Source: Coemansia sp. RSA 1804
Taxonomy: Eukaryota; Kickxellomycota; Kickxellomycetes; Kickxellales; Kickxellaceae
Reading direction: 5' to 3'
Length of the DNA: 29,035 nt
Assembly (NCBI GenBank): GCA_027578815.1
Contig: JANBTH010000171.1
Location: forward strand, 1-29,035
Position numbers and translations under genes: made by a program. Under the pieces are notes generated by a model that was not told where the DNA came from, did no database searches, and saw only the letters and a list, made by a program, of their open reading frames with translations. Shown here piece by piece: positions 1-9,130 of the stretch. Position 1 is the stretch's first letter, and each line of letters begins with the position of its first letter.

Positions 1-710
1 GAAGGAACGGCCTCGGTCTCAGTTGGTGTCACGTAGATGGTGGTAGTGGTGGTGCTGTTTGGCACGGTGGCGGTGTTGACAGGAGTCGACTCCTCCGCAG
101 ACGGCGTAGACGCAATGTTGCAGACAGTGACAGTGGTGCTCTCGGTGACGGTGACGGTCTGCGTGGCAGCCTCAGTGACGGTCTGCGTGGCATAGACCGT
201 CTCGGCGGCAGGGCTGGTCACGGTGACTGTGGCGGTGGTGCAGACACTGGGGGTCTCGGCTGCAGTGGTGGTGGTCTCGTCGCAGTAGGGGAGGTCTTCG
301 GATGGGGTGGACTCCTCCTCGCACTCGGTAAGATCCTCGGAGGTCTCCTCGTCGCAGTAGGTGATGTCCTCGGATGCTGGGGTGGATTCCTCGGCAGTGG
401 TCTCAACACCAGTGGTGCAGTCCTCAACGGTGGTCTCCTCAGGCGACTCGGTCACCTCAGCAGACTCGGTGGTCTCAACAGGGACAGCAGTGTAGCCAGG
501 GGTCTCAGCACCGGTGGTGTAGTCCTCGACAGTGGTTCCAGGAACCGAAGAGGTGGACTCGACAGGGACAGCAGTGTAGACAGGGGTCTCGACAGGAGCA
601 GTAGAGGCAGGCGAGGTGTTGACATAGGCTGTGTTGGTCTCAGCAAAGTGAGGCAGTGCATTGGCAGCTGCTGCAAGCGCCAGAACAGAAACAATAGACG
701 CACGGACCAT
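1..710 (-). CDS. Ser/Thr-rich secreted or cell-wall protein, 3' end beyond window
   Basis: The reverse strand is open from an ATG at 708-710 to base 1, giving 236 residues with no stop, so the C terminus lies outside the window. The N terminus is a clear signal peptide: MVRAS, then an Ala/Leu/Val core ending near AAAANA-LP. The mature part is rich in Thr, Ser, Pro, Val and Glu. Imperfect repeats of an ETPxYTAVPVE...TTVEDxTTG unit are followed by an acidic Cys-containing block (YCDE, ECEEE, YCDE) and then a TVTVT/ATQTVT tract. This composition is typical of O-mannosylated fungal wall or GPI-anchored proteins, but the C-terminal anchor signal cannot be seen. No enzymatic domain is recognisable. 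Other frames here are open only because of the biased ACC/GTC/GAG codon use. Confidence 0.8.
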   Translation of the reverse strand, partial: MVRASIVSVLALAAAANALPHFAETNTAYVNTSPASTAPVETPVYTAVPVESTSSVPGTTVEDYTTGAETPGYTAVPVETTESAEVTESPEETTVEDCTTGVETTAEESTPASEDITYCDEETSEDLTECEEESTPSEDLPYCDETTTTAAETPSVCTTATVTVTSPAAETVYATQTVTEAATQTVTVTESTTVTVCNIASTPSAEESTPVNTATVPNSTTTTTIYVTPTETEAVP

Positions 711-2613
711 TTTTTATTCGTGGGATGTCAAAAGTAGAGAATTTCAAAAGGGGAGATAAGGGGGAAATAATATGAAGAAAAGACAAATGCTTTGAAAAAC
801 CTAAAGGAACTAGAGATTTATAAAGTAACAGACTAACTAACAGAGAATATAAGAAAAGCAAATGCTTTATTTCTTCTTGAACAAAAAGGAATTGGAATAA
901 CTCTGAAGAGAAAAAATAAAAAAGAGCATCTTTTTTTGTTCCTGTGCGGGCGGAAATGTCCTTTAGCTTTTATATTACAGGAACAAGATGCGCGCACTGT
1001 CCTTTCCTTTTTGCTCATGAAAAAGAAGAGCAATATGGCCAGTTTGGCGGGATGCGCGGGAAAGATTTGCTTCATTCCGCTGTTTGTTCCTTTCCTAGCA
1101 AGATACTCTACCGAAAAAAGGGGAGCAAAAAAGAAAGTGTAAATGCCGATTGAGATTTATGCAGGCTTGTAAATTACGCTGTAAATATTATTTTTAGGTA
1201 TTGTCATTTGGTCATTAAGACGTCCCAGCTGCAAGAACGTATGACATTTGAAAATTCATGACCCAATAGCTTTGCATTTCCAAAAATACAAGGGACTCCT
1301 GTTGGCTGCTGCATTCTGCTGGTCATCATTGGCAGAAAAATACCCAATGACCGTCCCTGGCTGGACAAATGTGTGAAGTAAGAATAACGCTTTGGCTCTG
1401 TCAGCCTAGCTTCTCTTTCTCTCTCCCCCCACCGGACGGCAGTTCCCCTTCCTGCTCTGGGGGGTTTTGGGGGAAGGGGTTTAGAGAGGAATAAAATGTT
1501 GGCAAACACCACCAAGTAACACTGTGAACAAGTAGCGAGAGAAATAGACAGCCTGATAAGAGATCAGTACGGATGGAATGGAAACCGGCAGGGGTTTTTT
1601 GAGCCCAACAGCCGCAGCGGAATATTATTTTCCTTCCGCCCGCTCAACATTGGCCTTTTTGCTTATTTGAAAAGCAAGCAAAAATGATAATAATAATGGC
1701 AATATTGGCAGCGGAAGAATAGTCATCTGTTCCGGATGTTGGGACTGGCGTGGTCTGTCCAGTAAGGAGCCGTTGATTTCTCAAAGAATATAGCCATTAG
1801 AGTATGTGGTGTGGTTTCAGCCAAATACCAAATGTTGATGTTGCGATAAAAATAAATGAAATAAAAGCATTCCACTACACCTTTGGTTCATGACTGCGGC
1901 ACAACAGGCAATGTTGCAAATGAGGTAAAAATAGAAACATTTGGTAGGTGGTACAAACCCAAATCTTATATGATCGGTCAGAGGAAATGGCCAGATGCAT
2001 CGTAAAATGTGCGGTAATCTGGTGCTGATCTGATCATACATATGCTCTCAGCGGGTCCAAAAGATAGCCATGCTTTGTTCTCGTGAGCTTGACAAAAAAG
2101 CACTGCTTCTCAAAAGTAAAAGCCAAGAAAAGCGACACAACATTATCGGGCTTTTCTCTGGGCATTTCTAGGTGCTATTTTTGGCTTGGATACTTTTTGT
2201 CTCCTTGCTTTCAGCTTTAATCAATCAATCACACTAGAGATTTCGGAGATTGGTATGTTTGTCTTGTCAGCTTTGGGGATACTTTTTTCTTCTTTAATTT
2301 CTGCTCTTGTTTCGATTTTAATGCACCTCTTTACAAATCGTATCTCTTTAATATTGTTTCCAAGCTTGAGGGCTTCCTCCCTTCTGTTTTTATTTTCTTC
2401 TTTCTTTCTTTCTACTGCACAATTTTGTATTTTATTTTATTTTAAAAATAATTCGCATACTCTAGCATTATTTTCCCTCCCACTCTAAATTACACACGCT
2501 GGCTTACTTAGCGTGCACGCATACAGGGAACATTGCTTCCTAGCAGCCACACGCAGAAGCGTGCCGTTTAATTAGAACACACAAACGCCTTTTTCTAGGC
2601 TTTTCTTTTCAAA
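711..2613. other. Divergent intergenic region, no gene recognised
   Basis: About 1.9 kb separates the secreted-protein gene from the Vac7-like gene, which point away from each other. Open frames here are short and give low-complexity or T-rich translations with no recognisable domain. I saw no tRNA-like T-loop motif. The stretch contains a G-rich hairpin-forming segment near 1445-1479 and is strongly T-rich from about 2190 to 2480, which suits a promoter or leader. It probably holds both promoters. Confidence 0.6.
816..822 (-). promoter_or_regulatory. Possible TATA box for the secreted-protein gene
   Basis: TATAAAT reads on the reverse strand about 105 bases upstream of the ATG at 710, a plausible distance for a TATA box plus a short leader. 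The surrounding DNA is AT-rich, so a chance match is possible. Confidence 0.35.
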
Positions 2614-5079
2614 ATGAGCGACAATGAGGAAAACCAGCACAAAACGATGATAAAGCAACTGACAGACCTGGACGACAACGCGCTGGACGAACAGGCCGGG
2701 CTGTTCATGCATCCGCGACGCAAGTCACTTCGGTCCGAGACAACGCCGCGTCCGCTTTCCCAGCCGTTTTTCCAGCCCCAGCAGGTTTTCCCCGATGTCC
2801 TCAACGTCAGTGCGATGGTTGAGCGGCAGGAGCAAAGAGACCAGAACCCGCCGCTGCCGAGGGATGTTGCGGATACGCAGTCTCAGCCCCAGCAACAGTC
2901 AAACACCGACACTCCGAGCACTGCTGCAAAGCCGCTGACTGCGAGTACACAGGGGCCGGGAACAGGATACCCGCAAGACGCCCAGCCGGACTCGCTGCTG
3001 GCACAGTATCCGCAAGGCTTGGCGCTCCAGGCTGTTCGCAGCAGTATTGTTGGTGAGGGCGGCAGTGGTGGCAAGGCGTCAGAAAGCACGACAAGCGTGC
3101 CCAACTCATCGTCCAACAACAACATCAACGGCCAGAGGGGACGGACGGGACTGCGAAGCGTCTCGCTTACGCGGGTGGCTGACGAACAACAGGAGGGCGT
3201 CGTTGGCAGACAGAGCAGCGGTAGTGAGCTGCCTAGACGCGACGGCGCGGCTACCACCACGGGTATCCAGTCAGGCGCAGACACACCGCCGATGCCTCCG
3301 TCCGCACAGCATATTCTTCGCTCAGGGACGCCGGCAGAGACTCCCGCCGATGAGGGCGACCGCCAACCTGGCGCCGAAAGCAGTCGGTCCAGTAAACCGA
3401 GCACAAAGCGGCCGTCCAGACGCATCGTTGGCGCAAGCAGCTCTGATGGCCGTGGACCGCAGAGCCGTGGCGGGCGGCTGTTTTCGCGCCGTGCAAACAA
3501 CCCATCGAGCCGTGGCAGCGACGACGAGAACAACTCGGACGAAGAGGAGCAGTTTATATACCACAACTCACGGAGCAGTCTGCACGTCAGCTTAATTCCA
3601 GAGGAATATTACGACGACCGCGAGGGTGTTGCGGGCGTTGGTGGTGGCGGGAAGCGTCGTCCCAACCGCCATCGTCTGTCAACGCACATGGGAAGCGCTG
3701 GCAGCATAGGCGGCGAGAGGCGAGACAGCGCAGGGCTGGGACGCATGGGTAGTGCGGGCGGCGCAAGCGGAACAATGTCAACCGGAAGCTACAGTCATGC
3801 GTACGCCTCGAGCAGCACGGCATACGGTGCGGGAAACCCAAATGGAGCAGGCTCTGGCAGACCCAGTCGTCGTCTGCAAGGTCGGATGATGCGCGGTGGT
3901 GGTGGCGGTGGTGGCAGCGTTAACACAGGCAGTGCAGGCAACACAAACAGCTTCAGCGGATATGGCTACGCCGGTACTTCTATAACAGCAAACAACGGGG
4001 GCAACACCGGCGCAAGCATCAACAACGGCGGAAACCAGCATGGCCACCGCTTCAGCATTCTGACGCACATCAACAACGACTATGGAATGTCGAGCGAGGA
4101 AAGCGACGTTGAAGACGAGCCTGCTGGGCTTCGATCGACGTTCACCAACAACAACAGCAATATGTACTCGCGTCGCAACAGCAGACGGTTCCACTCCAAT
4201 GTGTACTACGGGTCGTCGGAGGAGATGCCCGAAACAACGCCGCTCTTCCGCAGACACTACAACAACCAGCGCAAGCGCAAGAGCGTGACCACACAGATCA
4301 TGCGCGGCGCACTTGCCTCCGTGCTGGTACTCGGGTCGCTGTTTATCCTTGTTGCTCTATTCAACTACACGTCGGCTCCGCTGGTTGACGTTGATGCTGT
4401 AAAGGTCACCAACATTCTTGCCACAGAGAAGGAGCTCCTTTTCATTCTTCATGTCCAGGCAACCAACCCCAACATTCGCGAGGTTCTGGTTGAGCGTGCG
4501 GAGATTGGGGTGTTTGCTGCGGCTGCGGTGGACAACAACAATGGCGGCAGCAGCAGTGGTGATGGCACCGATGCCAGTAACGGTAGCCTTAGTCGTCTAG
4601 CTGCGGCAAACGAGACGGAGCCGGCGATTCTGTTAGGAAATGTGTACGAGCTGAGCGATCCGATGCGGTTTGCGCCGGGGTCGCTGCAAAAGACCACGAC
4701 TGATCTCAAGACAACGCAGATCAGTATCCACCACCCAGGCGCATCGCTGGGCAGCGGAGACGACGGTGACGAAGGGGACGATGCGTCCAAGTGGCGCCGA
4801 CTGCTCAAGGGCCCATACGACCTGACCATTCGCGGCACATTGCAGTACACTCTGTGGCAGCGCAACTATGCGGCCCGCATTTGCATTGCGAAGCTGGCAA
4901 ACCTGCCGCCAGACTCAAACACGACGACGATCTCGCGCAACCTTGTTGCTGCCGGGCTCGGTTGTGACGAAGGCGACGATGACGACACAATAACCCTGCC
5001 GACTCCTCCTGTGCCTCCGTTCGGGAGCTTGTTGTCGCATCTCGCCAACACGTGGAGCTGGCCTGTATGGCGTGATTGA
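2614..5079 (+). CDS. VAC7: Vac7-like vacuolar membrane protein (activator of the Fab1/PIKfyve kinase)
   Basis: This 821-residue protein has a long, disordered Ser/Gly/Asn/Arg-rich N-terminal part (about 1-540), a basic stretch before the membrane (RRHYNNQRKRKS), one transmembrane segment at about 565-586 and a lumenal C-terminal domain. The region just after the membrane (PLVDVDAVKVTNILATEKEL, then ATNPNI) and the later segments ILLGNVYELSDPMRF and YDLTIRGTLQYTL follow the conserved Vac7 domain, which belongs to the LEA-2 superfamily. In yeast, Vac7 sits on the vacuole and promotes PI(3,5)P2 synthesis by Fab1, controlling vacuole size and inheritance. The protein is shorter than S. cerevisiae Vac7, with the difference in the poorly conserved N-terminal part. 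Acidic and Gly/Ser insertions lie within the lumenal domain (about 635-660 and 710-725). The start is the first ATG after a T-rich leader. The family call is strong; function is by homology. Confidence 0.88.
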   Translation: MSDNEENQHKTMIKQLTDLDDNALDEQAGLFMHPRRKSLRSETTPRPLSQPFFQPQQVFPDVLNVSAMVERQEQRDQNPPLPRDVADTQSQPQQQSNTDTPSTAAKPLTASTQGPGTGYPQDAQPDSLLAQYPQGLALQAVRSSIVGEGGSGGKASESTTSVPNSSSNNNINGQRGRTGLRSVSLTRVADEQQEGVVGRQSSGSELPRRDGAATTTGIQSGADTPPMPPSAQHILRSGTPAETPADEGDRQPGAESSRSSKPSTKRPSRRIVGASSSDGRGPQSRGGRLFSRRANNPSSRGSDDENNSDEEEQFIYHNSRSSLHVSLIPEEYYDDREGVAGVGGGGKRRPNRHRLSTHMGSAGSIGGERRDSAGLGRMGSAGGASGTMSTGSYSHAYASSSTAYGAGNPNGAGSGRPSRRLQGRMMRGGGGGGGSVNTGSAGNTNSFSGYGYAGTSITANNGGNTGASINNGGNQHGHRFSILTHINNDYGMSSEESDVEDEPAGLRSTFTNNNSNMYSRRNSRRFHSNVYYGSSEEMPETTPLFRRHYNNQRKRKSVTTQIMRGALASVLVLGSLFILVALFNYTSAPLVDVDAVKVTNILATEKELLFILHVQATNPNIREVLVERAEIGVFAAAAVDNNNGGSSSGDGTDASNGSLSRLAAANETEPAILLGNVYELSDPMRFAPGSLQKTTTDLKTTQISIHHPGASLGSGDDGDEGDDASKWRRLLKGPYDLTIRGTLQYTLWQRNYAARICIAKLANLPPDSNTTTISRNLVAAGLGCDEGDDDDTITLPTPPVPPFGSLLSHLANTWSWPVWRD

Positions 5080-5290
5080 AATGAGAATCTAGTTTTGCTA
5101 TTTTTTTTTTTTTGATCCGGTGGTTGTTCATCCTGATAGAAAATGGCTGTTACATCATTGTGCAGTCTAAATGCAATCTCATGTTCTTCTCGATTATGCT
5201 TTGCATTTTCAAGAGTTCTGGAAATGGAATTTTTTTCATGGTAAAAGAAAGCAGCTTGGATGAAAGTGGACGACGCATTAATTAGACAGA

Positions 5291-5309
5291 CTGTTTTGCA
5301 GCAAAACAG
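5291..5309. repeat. Perfect 19-bp palindrome
   Basis: CTGTTTTGCAGCAAAACAG reads as two 9-base arms around one central base. It lies about 210 bases beyond the Vac7-like stop codon. It could be a protein-binding site or a short hairpin in a transcript. No function is evident from sequence. Confidence 0.7.
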
Positions 5310-5792
5310 CAATGTCTTTGGCATTTGAAATACAGGTTGTGTTACTTGGTTTCAAAAGAAAAACAGTGCAAAAATCATATCGTCACACTACTGGAATATG
5401 CTCTGTCCTGCCTGATGAACGCAGACGACGACAACGTGCTGAGCTGCCCGAGTATGAGAAAGAGGCATAAAGTTGCTGTGAGTGTGAGGAGTTGGTTTAT
5501 TATTGCGCCAAGAAATATATTTTGCATTAGTCGCATATCTTCCCTTTCAGCGGAGAGTGAAAACCGTTCTGGGAGATGGAAAGACATTCCTAATAATCCG
5601 GTATATGTGGAGGCCATGCACCCAGAATGCGACTAAACTGTATGGAAGTCCGGGTTTGTTTACTTTCTGCAAAGCTCTGCTAGTAGATGTGAGTAATCAT
5701 ATGCGAGTGCACACTTGCGAGGCCTAATGCGGCGATCTTGTCTACCAAAAGCGATGGCCGCCGGTGCGATTGTGTGTCTTCGCAGTAGACCA

Positions 5793-5842
5793 TGACATCA
5801 TTGGCGATGACGAAGCATTCTACTAATCTGCACAATGACGTA
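5793..5842. promoter_or_regulatory. Cluster of CRE-like TGAC sites
   Basis: Within 50 bases are TGACATCA (5793-5800), TGACGA (5808-5813) and TGACGTA (5836-5842). These resemble the TGACGTCA-type site bound by ATF/CREB bZIP proteins. The cluster lies upstream of a gene encoding such a factor, so autoregulation is possible, but it is about 2 kb from the annotated start codon. Confidence 0.3.
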
Positions 5843-6258
5843 TATCTTGAGGATGCGTGTATTGATGAATGTGCAGCAGCGCAAATAAAAAGGGGGCTTC
5901 ATTTTTTAAAAATAGATTATAAGACAAAAGAAAGAGTTACTATGGGCGACAGAGAGGGTAGTCATCCATGGCGTATACCCAGTGCATGCGCCTCGCCGCG
6001 CCTCGCAACACTTGCCTGTATGTCTACGTGTCTGTCCGCTTCTACTGATCCGGGCCACACAAGCCAAACGCCTTCTTTATTTGCAATTGTGAAAATGAAA
6101 GAAAATACTCACGCGCTTCCCTAGCATTCTTTGTTCCTTTGATAGGGGAATTCCGGCGGTTGTTGGCAGTGTTTCCGGCACCGTTGGCGTTTGTGCGTGC
6201 GTGGAGATAGGTTTGTAGGAAATATCTCTCGCGATAATTTTGGTAGTCTTGGCAACAG

Positions 6259-6269
6259 TATATAAATAG
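6259..6269 (+). promoter_or_regulatory. Candidate TATA box of the bZIP gene
   Basis: TATATAAATAG is a near-ideal TATA motif. From it to 6575 the plus strand contains no ATG; the first ATG is at 6576, in a short frame that ends at a GTAAGA donor. This suits a transcription start shortly after 6290, but no transcript evidence is available. Confidence 0.4.
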
Positions 6270-6575
6270 GGTGGATTCTTGTCCATTCTGCTTTTCATTT
6301 TTCTTTTGATACACCCCTACTCTATCTTTAAAGGAAGTTTGTTGTTCACCACAATCAAAAGCCAACAATAAAAATAGCATATTCTTCTCCGATACCAGCA
6401 CCAACCTGTATTATCTGCTTTTTGTAGTTTTATTTTTGTATATTGACGATAAAGGCACAACTAGTCTGCCTCTCTATTGCGCTCAACTGTATCATTGTTG
6501 ATAAAAAAGTCTATCGACACTAGACAGCGCTTTTAGTTTTCTATAGCCATACTTAAAACAAGCGCTTTTAACGCC

Positions 6576-6600
6576 ATGATGATTCAGTGCTTTGACAAAG
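6576..6600 (+). other. Possible first coding exon of the bZIP gene
   Basis: ATGATG begins a frame reading MMIQCFDK plus one base, followed directly by GTAAGA at 6601. Its phase fits an exon starting at 7743 after TGTAG, giving an intron of about 1.14 kb, long for a fungus. It is the first ATG after the TATA motif at 6259. The model is tentative; an AG at 7718-7719 would compete as acceptor and would lead to a premature stop. Confidence 0.25.
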
Positions 6601-7742
6601 GTAAGATACCACGTGTAGAACAAAACCATAGCATAGTCATTCTCTGCGCTTCTGTTTGCTAGACCACATTGTGTGTCACACGCATCTGTTTCTTGGCGAT
6701 CAGATCCGTCCAAAGTTCCAGAGAGATGCTGCTGCGCCTTCTGGTCTCCCTGGCTCAACAAAGAGAAAGCAACACAGCGAAACAACAAAACCCGCTCCGC
6801 TAGCGTGGAGCCCCAAGCAATTGTTTCTCTGTCTAGCTTGCTCCCTCTTTCTTTGTTTCTCTCTAGCACAAACAAGGGGAAGAAGCAAAAAAGTAAACAG
6901 ACGGACCATTTTTATCCCAGCGCAGGTCTTGGCGCTGCAGGCAACGCAACCGCTTTTCCGAAGACATCTTCCATATTAGGCTGGCCCAATTGCGTCATCG
7001 CGCATCTCTCTTTCTCTCCCTTTCCCCCCAATTTCCAGGGCAATTCGCCTGTGTAGTGAGAGCACCGTTGTTTGTCTGCTGCCATTTGCATCCATCATCC
7101 AAAAGAGGCGTTTGTGTGCTGCTCGCTTTTTCATACAGGCTGTACACAGCAATCGCGACAGTGGGTTCTGTGTGTGCGTTTGTTCTGTACTTTGTCTTGT
7201 CTTGTCCCAAGCTGGGTAGCAAAGGGAAGAGCAACACAACAAAGATCCTCTCGTGTATTGTATTGTTGCTATGCAATATCTTTTGACTTTTCTATTTACA
7301 TTCGAAACATTCTGGTATCAGAACATACCTGAAAAAAAAACAAAACCACACTTTTTCCCCCTCTCTCTCGATCTGCTCTGCTGCTGGTGTTACCACAACT
7401 CCTTTTCTTTCCCCTTTTAATTCGGATAGCAGAGTTTTCTCATAAATCCCCGTCTTGCCCATACGACTTTTTTTTCATCAGTCTATCTTTCTGAAAAAAA
7501 AAAGAAAACTTGTTTTTTTCTTCTTCCTCGTTTCTACAGCTCTTCTTCATCTTTTGTTCAGCCAGAATAGTAGACTTTTCCAGTGTGCATAATTCTAGCA
7601 CGCCATAGCCCCCATACATTCCCTTTTCCGCACCTTTTTAACTCTTGTATTATCATCGCCTCACCTTTTTCTTTTGCAATTGGGCCATACATTGTTAGTA
7701 CCGGCTTCTAAATTACCAGAATTTAAACCACACTTTCTGTAG

Positions 7743-7903
7743 TAGGAACACTCGGATTCAACCCTCGACCATTTCTATCCGACTCTCCAAACGATTCCAT
7801 CTTTGCGTGTGGCACCGCCTTTTCTCAAGGTTTAATAGACAGTAGCAACAGTGCCAGCCACGTCAACAACGACGCCTTTTACGAGCACATTGCGTCCACA
7901 GGC
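7743..7903 (+). other. Probable N-terminal coding extension of the bZIP gene
   Basis: In frame with the bZIP protein and directly upstream of its first ATG, about 53 codons are open. They read as ordinary protein sequence (for example GFNPRPFLSDSPNDS and NNDAFYEHIASTG), unlike the T-rich leader just before. A TGTAG acceptor-like site ends at 7742. This suggests an exon beginning at 7743, with the initiator ATG in an upstream exon or a non-AUG start. Confidence 0.45.
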
Positions 7904-9130
7904 ATGCTTTCGCGGAGCATCGCCACATCCTTTCCACTATCAACTGCAGCCCCATCCATTGACCAGCCAGCCTGCTTTTCTTCCACCACGTCATTGCAGC
8001 CATCAACTATGCCCGAGTTCAACTCGTCGGCAGCATCGTATTCTGTAAAGCCAGAAAGTGACCACCTTCAGGCTATTTTATTCAGCAACACTGACAGCAG
8101 CTCTCTGTCCTCCCCCTCCACATTAAACATGACAACAACAGCGGCGTCCGAGTCTAAAAACACGACTGGTGGAGGAAGTAAGAGACGCAAAAGCGCTGCT
8201 TCTGGCGGCAACACGAACAGCGCCAACGATGGCACTGGCCAAAAGGACGCCGTGAAGAATGGCGGCGTAAGAAAACAAAAAGCAACCACAGCCAGCAGCA
8301 GCAGAAGCCCCACGGCTAACGGGGCCAGCTCACACCGGCGTATGGACAGCGTAGGATCGTCCAATGGCGACAGCAGCGTTGACGATGAAGACAACGACAC
8401 CTTTGACGAAGGCGAAAAAGACAACAACGGCGTTTTGAAGAGCGGGAAGTCAGGAAACGACCGCGAGCGCAGACGCAAGTTCCTCGAGAGAAACAGGATC
8501 GCCGCATCAAAGTGTCGCCAGAAGAAAAAGATGTGGGTGCAGGAGCTGGAGCGGCGTGCAGAGGACGCGACAATGCAGAACAGATCGCTCCATATTGCCG
8601 TTGCTCAGCTCAAGGAGGAGGTGCTTATCCTGAAGAACCAGCTTCTGACACATCACAACTGCGGATGCACCACAGTCCAACAGTACCTCCAGAACGAGTG
8701 CGGTGCACCAGCGACTGGCCCGTCGGTTGCCCACGCAGTATCCGCTGCCGTGGCCGCCTCCGGGTTCCCACTCTCGGCCCACGCACAGCAGCCAATGCAG
8801 CTCCATCCTCAGCAGCAGCAGGTGCAGCCGTCCCCGTCCTCTGCAATGGCCGCCGCCGTTGCTGCCGCGGCTTCCGTGAACCAGGGCGTCAATATGAATG
8901 TCAGCGCCGCAGCTCCTCCACTACTGCTGCAGCCACCGCCACCACAGCAGCAGCAGCAGCAGATTCAGCGGGCACAGGGCTTCCATGGTCCCAACTCGTA
9001 CCACCATGGCCAGAACTCGCACCCAGTAGGTCTGTCTGGCGTGATGACAGCCGTACCCTCGTCAGCAGGAGTGGGTCTGACATACTCAGGCGTAGGCGTT
9101 GACGGAATCAGCACCTCCCAAGCGTCCTAA
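7904..9130 (+). CDS. ATF/CREB-type bZIP transcription factor (Atf1-like)
   Basis: From the ATG at 7904 this is a 408-residue protein. The basic region is at about 190-210, with the signature N197-R-I-A-A-S-K-C-R205, preceded by RRRKFLERN. The leucine zipper follows to about 247 and ends in HHNCGC, like the His/Cys end seen in Atf1 and ATF2 relatives. The N-terminal 190 residues are Ser/Thr/Asn/Gly-rich. The C-terminal part is Gln-, Ala- and Pro-rich, with two polyglutamine runs, typical of activation regions. Atf1-type factors bind CRE sites and respond to stress MAP kinase signalling; that role is inferred. The frame stays open upstream of the ATG to 7727 with coding-like composition, so the true N terminus is probably longer. 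No ATG occurs between 7272 and 7903 on this strand, so 7904 is kept as the minimal start. Confidence 0.88.
   Translation: MLSRSIATSFPLSTAAPSIDQPACFSSTTSLQPSTMPEFNSSAASYSVKPESDHLQAILFSNTDSSSLSSPSTLNMTTTAASESKNTTGGGSKRRKSAASGGNTNSANDGTGQKDAVKNGGVRKQKATTASSSRSPTANGASSHRRMDSVGSSNGDSSVDDEDNDTFDEGEKDNNGVLKSGKSGNDRERRRKFLERNRIAASKCRQKKKMWVQELERRAEDATMQNRSLHIAVAQLKEEVLILKNQLLTHHNCGCTTVQQYLQNECGAPATGPSVAHAVSAAVAASGFPLSAHAQQPMQLHPQQQQVQPSPSSAMAAAVAAAASVNQGVNMNVSAAAPPLLLQPPPPQQQQQQIQRAQGFHGPNSYHHGQNSHPVGLSGVMTAVPSSAGVGLTYSGVGVDGISTSQAS

Larger units (their letters stand above)
5080..7742. other. Long intergenic region with candidate promoter of the bZIP gene
   Basis: No protein in either direction here resembles a known family, and the frames show no coding-like composition. 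Notable elements are a T13 run (5101-5113), a perfect 19-bp palindrome (5291-5309), a cluster of CRE-like TGAC sites (5793-5842), a strong TATA motif (6259-6269) and a short ATG-led frame ending in a GTAAGA donor (6576-6600). From about 7330 the plus strand is pyrimidine-rich, as expected of a 5' leader or the 3' part of an intron. Confidence 0.55.

Noticed and set aside
2186..2488. Forward open frame of 100 codons upstream of the Vac7-like gene
   Set aside because: It is Phe/Leu/Ser-rich because the DNA is T-rich, resembles no family and begins with a weak context; more likely promoter or leader DNA.
2883..3566. Reverse-strand open frame of 227 codons inside the Vac7-like gene
   Set aside because: It is a shadow of the Ser/Gly/Arg-rich coding frame, with no domain and no promoter of its own.
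6492..6875. Reverse open frame of 127 codons in the region upstream of the bZIP gene
   Set aside because: No recognisable motif and no coding-like composition; expected by chance in a stretch this long.
7753..7765. GGATTCAACCC resembling a tRNA T-loop
   Set aside because: No matching stem, anticodon arm or acceptor stem could be drawn around it; it is better explained as bZIP coding sequence.
8512..9102. Second forward frame of 196 codons overlapping the bZIP C-terminal half
   Set aside because: It is an Ala/Arg/Thr-rich frame-shifted shadow of the Gln/Ala repeats; the main frame carries the bZIP domain.
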